A stretch of 64,000 nt of DNA, taken from contig NC_059079.1 of NCBI RefSeq assembly GCF_020497125.1, positions 47,069,114 to 47,133,113 on the forward strand, given 5' to 3'. The stretch comes from Mauremys mutica (taxonomy: Eukaryota; Chordata; Testudines; Geoemydidae). The translations under genes were made by a program, and so were the position numbers. Shown here in pieces: positions 58,180 to 64,000 of this stretch (the stretch's first letter is position 1; each line of letters starts with the position of its first letter). The notes beneath the pieces are model-generated. The model made no database searches. It was not told the DNA's origin and saw nothing but the letters and a program-made list of their open reading frames with translations.

Positions 58180-59260
58180 AGGTTAAATTACACTAGAGAC
58201 TTTGTCCCAAGACAGCCAGACAGAACACCTACTCTGGCTGACTGTGAAAAAAACAGAATCTTTATAGCCTCCCCCAGATGCATAGGTCTTGTAATAGCCC
58301 TGTGCCTGGCCACTCAAATTAGCACCTCCACTATGGTGACAGTATTCCCCCTTTGCCTCACAAATTTTATAATGTACACAACATGCAGCTACAACCATTG
58401 GGATATTTTTCTCATTGAGATCTAATCTAGTGAGTAAATACCACCAGCGACTCTTAAATCTACCAAAAAGTACATTCCACAGTCATTCTGTACATGCTGA
58501 GCTGGCAGTTGAATCTTTCCTTGGTGCTGTCAGGATGGTTAGCGTACAGCTTCATGAGCCAGGGGAACAAAGGGTAGGTTGGGTCACCGAAAATCACTAT
58601 TGGCATTTTCACATTGCCAATGGCAATCCACTACTCAGAAAAGAATGTCTCTGCATGCAGCTTTCTGAAAAATCCTGTGTTCTTAAAGATGTGAGTGTCA
58701 TGCACCTTTTTGGAAGCACTCCCAGTGATCCATAAGCACTGGCTTAACCACAGAAAATTAGCCCTTTATTTGGAGGTACTCAGTAGCAAGATGGGCTAGC
58801 ACCAAAATAGGATATGAGTTCCATCTATTGCCCAGCTGCCGGTAGGAAATCCCATTGCTGCAAATCCATCCACTAGTTTTTGCACATTTTTGAGAGCAAC
58901 AGTCCTGCATGGAAGGAGACAATGGTCCTACACACTTGAAAGCCACCTCCTGTGGAGTTTAACTCAAATGATTTCCCACTGACCAGGAGAAATCTGACAT
59001 TGCATGCTTCCAGAGTGTGATCACCGTTTGCTTCTCCATTATCAATGTAAGTCTCATTCTGGTGACCCTGTGCTGGGGGCTAGGACGAGCTTATCTCACA
59101 GATCCAGGAATGTGGTCTTTGACATCCAAAAGTTCTGCAGTGACTGCTCATCATTCCAAACCTGCATTATGATCCTAGCCCACCAGCCAGGGCTAGTTTC
59201 TCAGCACCAGAAGCAGCACACCACCACCTTCAGCTGCTTTAGGAGCAGCACAGATAGGTG
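58180..59260 (-). pseudogene. PIF/Harbinger transposase (HARBI1-type), broken
   Basis: Minus-strand translation from about 59,040 downward gives VITLWKHAMSDFSWSVG (N-terminal helix-turn-helix region), then GFPTGSWAIDGTHI with the first catalytic Asp near 58,840. Next come WITGSASKKVHDTHIFKNTG with the second Asp near 58,705, VIFGDPTYPLFPWLMKLYAN near 58,580, ERFNCQLSMYRMT near 58,490, and the C-terminal VVAACCVHYKICEAKGE (58,183-58,398). Order and motifs match the DDE nuclease of Harbinger transposons. Stops (for example TAG after FFSE) and frameshifts inactivate it. The plus-strand 175-codon frame at 57,898-58,425 is antisense to its 3' part and starts at TTG; I take it as chance. Confidence 0.85.
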
Positions 59261-59276
59261 CAGTCTTCCTCCAGGC

Positions 59277-59622
59277 CCAAGGGGTGCTCAACACTCCACT
59301 TCACCCCAGGTCCCACCCCCACCCATCCCCTACCCCAAGACCCTGCTCCACCTCTTCACGCCCACCTCCACCCTCTTTCCCAAGCACACCCCACCCCTGC
59401 TCCTCCTCCTTCCTCCGAGAGCCTCCTGCATGATGCAAAACAGCTGATCATAGCAGGAGGTAGGTGCTGGGAGAGAGGGGGAGAGGAGTTGATTGGCAGG
59501 GCCTCTGGTGGATGGGAAGTGCTGGGGGGAGGTCAAGAGCTGGCTGCCAGTGGATGCTAAGCACCTGCTATTTTTTTTTCTGTGGGTGCTCCAGCCCAGG
59601 AGCACCCACGGAGTCAGTGCCT
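59277..59622. mobile_element. GC-rich interspersed repeat in the Harbinger element
   Basis: Starts near caaggggtgctcaacactcc with C-rich cccacccccacccatcccct, then cagctgatcatagcaggagg, and ends with gtgggtgctccagcccagga gcacccacggagtcag tgcctatg. From memory this is a common turtle repeat. Ends and target duplication are not resolved. The 147- and 100-codon frames across it are composition artefacts. Confidence 0.6.
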
Positions 59623-59815
59623 ATGACAGCACATAACACGCTGGAATCCCTACCCATTGTGCAATGCACTTTATATCAACACAAGCACTCATGGGAAATA
59701 AGCTCAGTGCCAGGGCAAGCAGACAAGTATGCATGTGCCCACGCGCTATACAGACTTTGGCAGCTGTACGATGACATAACTTGTATCGACCTAACTTTGT
59801 AGGCTAGATGTGGCC
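59623..59815 (-). repeat. Harbinger element terminal region
   Basis: Minus-strand reading starts ggccacatctagcctacaaa gttaggtcgatacaagttat, which resembles Harbinger-type terminal inverted repeats (the taggtcg block also seen at 40.5 kb). It marks the 5' end of the transposon whose transposase lies at 58,180-59,260. The opposite end was not located. Confidence 0.5.
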
Positions 59816-60589
59816 TTCAGATTTTTTTACTGCTGCCCTTCAGCATTATATCTGAACATCTTCCACCTAAAATCCATAGCAACACCAAAATCCACAGTGG
59901 ACTTCATTGACTCTGGTAATGCTCCCTTTTGGGGCTAAATATTCTGCCTATTGTAGGCTGTTTGGTTTGTTGCATTTTTTCCACATACTCCCCTCCTGCT
60001 GCTTCAGCTATTAAACAGCAAAACTACACAACAGTTTAGGGCAGTCAGTGAAGAACAGCATATCTGATTTAAACTGCAGGAGGAACTTGGCTTGGCCAAA
60101 TGTTATCAAAATTTGTTATTTGGGCAGCATATTGGGGTTAGTGCCCCTAATTTACAAAAGGTGTAATGGAAGCGTTTACAGTTTACATGTGTTATACCCT
60201 ATTGGAATTACAGCTCATCCAAAAGACATCTCTGGCAGTAGCTCAATGCTCTCTAACTCCAGGCTGAGACATTAGGTGAATGACTGAGGGTAATCACCTA
60301 GGAGTTTCCCCATCCAAACATTGAGACATCCTGGCCCCTGGTTAGCTTGTAAAATGTAATAGGATCACAACACAAGGTGGCACAGCTGCAGACACACTCC
60401 TCTTCAATTAGAATAGTCTCATTGGTACATTTCTGATTGTTACCATTATGAAGGATTTTCCTCTTCCCAAACCAAGAAAAAATACCCTGCCAAAGTCACT
60501 CTTTGATTTCACAGCCTCTTTTTCTAACTACCCTCCACACATGTCAAAAAGCAGAGACAAATTGTGAAGAATGCCTCTAATGGGAATAG
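59816..60589. other. Unassigned DNA
   Basis: No gene or named repeat recognised. Confidence 0.45.
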
Positions 60590-60815
60590 AAGCAATACAG
60601 TCTAGTGGGTCTAGCAATGGACTGGGACTCAGGATATCTGGCTTCTATTATTGGCTCTGATAACACCTGCTTTGGGGTATTGAACAAGTCAGTTAATCTC
60701 TGTACTGTCTTTGGGGCGGTGGATGTCTCTCCCTGTGTGTTTGTACAGAGCTCAGCACAACAGGACTCTGATATTTGTTGAGGCCTCTAGATGCTACCAT
60801 AATATTTTCTTCTCC
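60590..60815 (+). repeat. MIR-like SINE
   Basis: gcaatggactgggactcagg, tctggcttctattattggct, tgtctttggggcggtggatg, tgtgtttgtacagagctcag and cacaacaggactctgatatt, in head-to-tail order. Confidence 0.8.
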
Positions 60816-60824
60816 ATTGTGTTA

Positions 60825-61120
60825 ATCCCATCAAGCGGGGTCTGCTTTATGAGTCCTCTCCATCCACAGTGCTCTGTTCAGTGCCTCATCTTCTATCACA
60901 CCATCTGCTAACGTGTCTCCCTTTATGTAATCCTACCACTTCTTCTTGGCTTGGCCTCTCTGTCTTTTTCCTTCTGTCTTGATCTGTTGGACTGTCTTAC
61001 ACACATATTTGTCAGGACTGCACTTTGCATGGCCAAACCATCTGAGCTTGTACTCCCTCATTTTTCCATTTACTTCAGTCTCTAATACACATTCCTCACA
61101 TGGTCTTTCTTGCTTACACT
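60825..61120 (-). pseudogene. RTE-like LINE, C-terminal tail of ORF2
   Basis: Minus-strand translation from 61,070 downward: KMREYKLRWFGHAKCSPDKY, KTVQQIKTEGKRQRGQAKKK followed by W and a stop, then DYIKGDTLADGVIEDEALNR and ADPA just before the terminal stop near 60,842. It shows the same RWFGH...GKR.RG..KKKW order as 4,440-4,842 and the minus-strand relic at 24.6-26.3 kb. 5'-truncated and inactive. Confidence 0.7.
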
Positions 61121-62212
61121 ACTGCATGGTTTGCTCCTATTGGGGAGAAGAGGAGGTGAGCAATCCCTGGATTGCTGTGGCGATCAATCTTTGCTTGCAC
61201 AGTGCAAAGGAAGGAGGCTACTTGTATGCCCACATATGGGGCAATCACATGACCTTTATTTTCAAACAACTCCAAATTGTAATGGAGGAACCATTATAGC
61301 CTAGACTATAAACATTTTTCTATATATGCAGTATGGGGAAAGCTTCTCCCTAGGCACATTAGAAAAGATGGGGAAGAATGATCTTCCATTCAGAACTCAA
61401 TTCTCTCTCTCTCTTCTTTTATGGCTATGTAAACAGAAAAAATAACAAATATGGGCTTGTAAATATTATTCTACTAGACCCATTGAATACACTGAAAACA
61501 TATTAGCTGATGTACAAGCACATCTCTCTCACAAAGACTGCATTAGGCTGACCATTCTATTTCACCCCGTGTTTTCGTACTGTGTCTAGTTCCAATGTAC
61601 TGATTTGCTATTTCACAAGGATAAGGGTGTTGGAGATTTCTATTTCTTTCCATCTCATTGCTTCATTAAAAAAAAAAGACACACAACTTCCTGGGGCATT
61701 TCCATAGCAAATAACAATTCAGAATATCATACCATCAGGAGTCTGTTAAAAACATGTTAAACCAATTTAACATTACTTCTTCAGATATAGTTTGTAGTTG
61801 ATTTTAATAACTCTCTATGAGACAAAGGCTAAAGCATTATAAAAAAGTAATGAGTTCCCTGGCATGGATTCTTTGAGGAGGCAAAATCCCAAACTTCTTA
61901 TCAGTATTGATCAATTTGAGATTCCATGTGTCTGTTTTGGCCAGGAGTACATATTACAGTTTCCTCCACTATTCCTGAATTTGTAAGAACCAGGAATATA
62001 ATACAAGAATCTTTGGCCCAGGCAATTGTTTGTAAAATATAGCCTATTCACAAGATTAGATCAGAAAAGTACTGACCCAGAAACATCAATGTGCAGAGCA
62101 AATAATACAGGGTGGAATTGAAAGAACAGTTGAGATACATTCTCTCATGGAAAAAAGAAAGAAAATTGAACTAATAAAGGAGAGAGACTTTTAAATCTTA
62201 GAGGACGGAATT
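61121..62212. other. Unassigned DNA
   Basis: No gene recognised. The 117-codon frame at 60,946-61,299 overlaps the antisense LINE tail and has no motif. Confidence 0.45.
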
Positions 62213-62346
62213 GACTAGTGATTTAGGGCATCCAACTTTAGACACCTTAATGGGCCCTGATTTTCAGCATGTGCTTAGTACTTGCCCTCTGAAAATCACA
62301 CTCAATTTAATGTGTCTGCAAAATGGACACCCAAAATCACTAGAAT
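62213..62346. repeat. Palindromic MITE (gactagtgattt family)
   Basis: The left arm gactagtgatttagggcatc and the right arm gacacccaaaatcactagaa are inverted, with a further inverted pair ctgattttcag/ctgaaaatcac inside. Same family as 7,993-8,135. Confidence 0.75.
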
Positions 62347-62879
62347 TCTCACTTGAAGGTCTCTGTGCCCACATACAGCCACAAATGGAAGTTTAGCAAA
62401 AGGCAACTTGACTCCTAAAACACATAACAGAGCAAGAATGAAAAACAAAACAACCCAAAAGGAGTACTAGAGGGGAGGCTGAACTGAGTAATACATTTGC
62501 CAGGTATTGCTAATAACAGCCTAAATCAGCCAGCTGAATATTGCCATGCAAACAAAGAAATGTTTGGACCTACATATTTTGGTATGTCTGCATCAAATCA
62601 AGTTAGTGGAGTTGGCAGATCTCATGGAAGCAGGCCAGACAATCAGTCGCTGATTATAGATGTCATAGATTATAGATGTCACCTACACAACTCAGCCATT
62701 TCTGAGTCACCATTTCAGATGTTTAGGTTCTTGCTGACACCATATCCCCCAGAGAGTTGTGTGAATACCTGAGTTTTTGGATTGCTGGCAATACTGAAAG
62801 ACAAAATTATTTTGAGTGAACCTGAAATGCTTTTTTTCCCCCAGCTAACCAGAAAATAATATTTTATATTATTTTACTT
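62347..62879. other. Unassigned DNA
   Basis: No gene recognised. A 16-bp tandem duplication (gattatagatgtca) lies at 62,652-62,683. Confidence 0.45.
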
Positions 62880-63140
62880 GGGTTTGGAATTTTTAAAAAT
62901 TATTTTCTAATAAATAAATCAATTTCTAAACAAAAAATGATTTAAAACCAAACTATTGAAACAATTTATTTTGAAATTTTGAAACAAAACACTAGGATTT
63001 TTTGCAGATTTTTTTGTTTTGTTGGTCCCTCCCTCAACCAAAACAACTTAATTAATTCAACACAAATTTGCAAAATTTTTCAGTCTACCCAAATCTGAGA
63101 AAAAGCGTCAGCTCAAAAAATTTCATCCAGCTCTAGCCCT
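62880..63140. repeat. AT-rich interspersed repeat
   Basis: Dense in aaatttt/ttttgaaa motifs, ending ...aaaaaatttcatccagctctag. The ccagctctag terminus recurs in AT-rich turtle MITEs, from memory. Boundaries uncertain. Confidence 0.4.
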
Positions 63141-63389
63141 CAGTGCTGCCTGGAGCAGAAAGCATAAACAAGTCAATCAAAACAAGCTCACTAGCTAAAA
63201 CCAGAAAGACCTAAAATAGAAATTAAATTTGTCACCCCTTAAACAAATAAATAATTTCTTTGCTACTGGATCAGGCTTGGATCTAGAAAACATAAGCAGA
63301 GGAGAATGTAGGACAAGATGCAGCATCAGTCTTGCTTTCTGCTTGCACTCTGAAGGTTCTAAACATTACCGTAATGTAAATAATGACAT
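63141..63389. other. Unassigned DNA
   Basis: No gene or named repeat recognised. Confidence 0.4.
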
Positions 63390-63462
63390 CTGGGCCCTGT
63401 TGTGCTAGACTCTGTACAGACAGACACACACAAAAGAGGTCTCTGCCCTGAAGGTCCCCTGG
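63390..63462 (-). repeat. MIR-like SINE tail
   Basis: gggccctgttgtgctagact ctgtacagacagacac ... gaggtctctgccctgaaggt is the reverse complement of the MIR-like tail. It abuts the next CR1 directly, suggesting that the CR1 inserted next to or into it. Confidence 0.65.
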
Positions 63463-63471
63463 GAGAATAAC

Positions 63472-64000
63472 ATGACGGGGAAAGGAGTCGAGGAAAGCTG
63501 GCTGTATTTTAAAGAAACCTTATTGAGGTTGCAGGAACAAACCATCCCAATGTGTAGGAAGAAAAGTAAATATGGCAGGCGACCAGCTTGGCTTAACAGT
63601 GAAATCCTTGCTCGTCTTAAACACAAAAAAACAGCTTACAAGAAGTGGAAGATTGGACAAATAACCAGAGAGAAGAATAAAAGTATTGCTCAGGCATGCA
63701 GGTGTGAAATTAGGAAGGCCAAATCACACTTGGAGTTGCAGCTAGCCGGAGATGTTAGGAGTAACAAGAAGGGTTTCTTTAGGTATGTTAGCAACAGGAA
63801 GAAAGTCAAGGAAAGTGTGGGCCCCTTGCTGAATGAGGGAGGGAACCTAGTGACGGAGGATGTGGAGAAAGCTAGTGTACTCAATGCTTTTTTTGCCTCT
63901 GTCTTCACAGACAAGGTCAGCTCCCAGACAGCTGCACTCTGCAGCATGGTATGGGGAGGAGGTGACCAGCTCTCTGTGGAGAAAGAAGTAGTTCGGGACT
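63472..64000 (+). CDS. CR1 LINE ORF2 fragment, open to the window edge
   Basis: From the ATG at 63,472 the frame stays open for 176 codons to the last base, with no stop. It encodes the region just before the RT core: VEESWLYFKETLLRLQEQTI, CRKKSKYGRRPAWLNSEILA, YKKWKIGQITREKNKS, CEIRKAKSHLELQLAGDV, KKGFFRYVSNRKK, then the conserved LNAFFASVFTDKVS. The same blocks, broken, occur at 45,286-45,501 and 53,170. The upstream endonuclease is absent and a MIR tail adjoins, so the copy looks 5'-truncated and thus not autonomous. The intact frame suggests it is younger than the other copies. The continuation lies outside the window. Confidence 0.8.
   Translation, partial: MTGKGVEESWLYFKETLLRLQEQTIPMCRKKSKYGRRPAWLNSEILARLKHKKTAYKKWKIGQITREKNKSIAQACRCEIRKAKSHLELQLAGDVRSNKKGFFRYVSNRKKVKESVGPLLNEGGNLVTEDVEKASVLNAFFASVFTDKVSSQTAALCSMVWGGGDQLSVEKEVVRD

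Noticed and set aside
57898..58425. 175-codon plus-strand frame
   Set aside because: It begins at TTG, has no domain, and is antisense to the C-terminal part of the Harbinger transposase relic.
59004..59447. 147-codon plus-strand frame
   Set aside because: It spans the antisense strand of the Harbinger N-terminus and a C-rich repeat. The His/Pro-rich product reflects that composition.

Overview
The window looks like non-genic (intergenic or deep intronic) DNA from a sauropsid, most likely a turtle. It is AT-rich and dominated by repeats. The signature is a 5-kb CR1 LINE with turtle-type 5' and 3' ends, MIR-like tRNA-derived SINEs, palindromic MITEs, a Penelope-like relic, LTR elements and hAT/Harbinger relics. 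The species call rests on family resemblance judged by eye, not on a search. I found no host protein-coding exon, no rRNA, no convincing tRNA gene and no CRISPR array. The open frames without transposon motifs are short and look like chance.

Layout. 1-2,013: unassigned AT-rich DNA. 2,014-3,400: a solo LTR-like unit with TATA and polyadenylation signals, next to a Penelope-like endonuclease relic that was itself split by a small hAT element with an 8-bp target duplication. 3,401-32,500: mostly unique AT-rich DNA with scattered MIR-like SINEs, palindromic MITEs, a second LTR-like unit (22,037-23,130), another small hAT (23,995-24,126) and a minus-strand RTE-like LINE relic (about 24,640-26,340). 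32,508-33,484: a GC-rich island that is an LTR-type insertion (TG...CA, 5-bp target duplication CTCCC) with a TATA box, a 140-codon open frame, 47-bp tandem repeats and 50-bp direct repeats near its ends. 33,500-41,879: unique DNA, MITEs and a short minus-strand CR1 tail.

41,880-49,369 is the most informative locus. A full-length plus-strand CR1 is bracketed by a perfect 18-bp target duplication and was later split by three insertions. These are an LTR-like unit (duplication GAGGT), a hAT-like unit (duplication TATGGAGG) that carries a further TA-flanked MITE and a G-rich minisatellite, and another LTR-like unit (duplication GGGAC). Subtracting them leaves about 4.98 kb of CR1. It once encoded an ORF1 with a zinc-finger-like/SGNH-esterase layout and an ORF2 with AP endonuclease and reverse transcriptase. 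Both are now broken by stops and frameshifts, and the RT catalytic FADD reads FAND.

49,370-64,000: unique DNA, an older degraded CR1 (53,155-54,905), a minus-strand PIF/Harbinger transposase relic (58,180-59,815) with a GC-rich repeat inside it, an RTE-like LINE tail (60,825-61,120), and at the right edge a CR1 ORF2 fragment that stays open to the window end. The genes present are transposon genes only; they form no pathway, and the window mainly records successive insertions. I did not find a novel biological system. The most promising undescribed item is the GC-rich LTR-type element at 32.5 kb.
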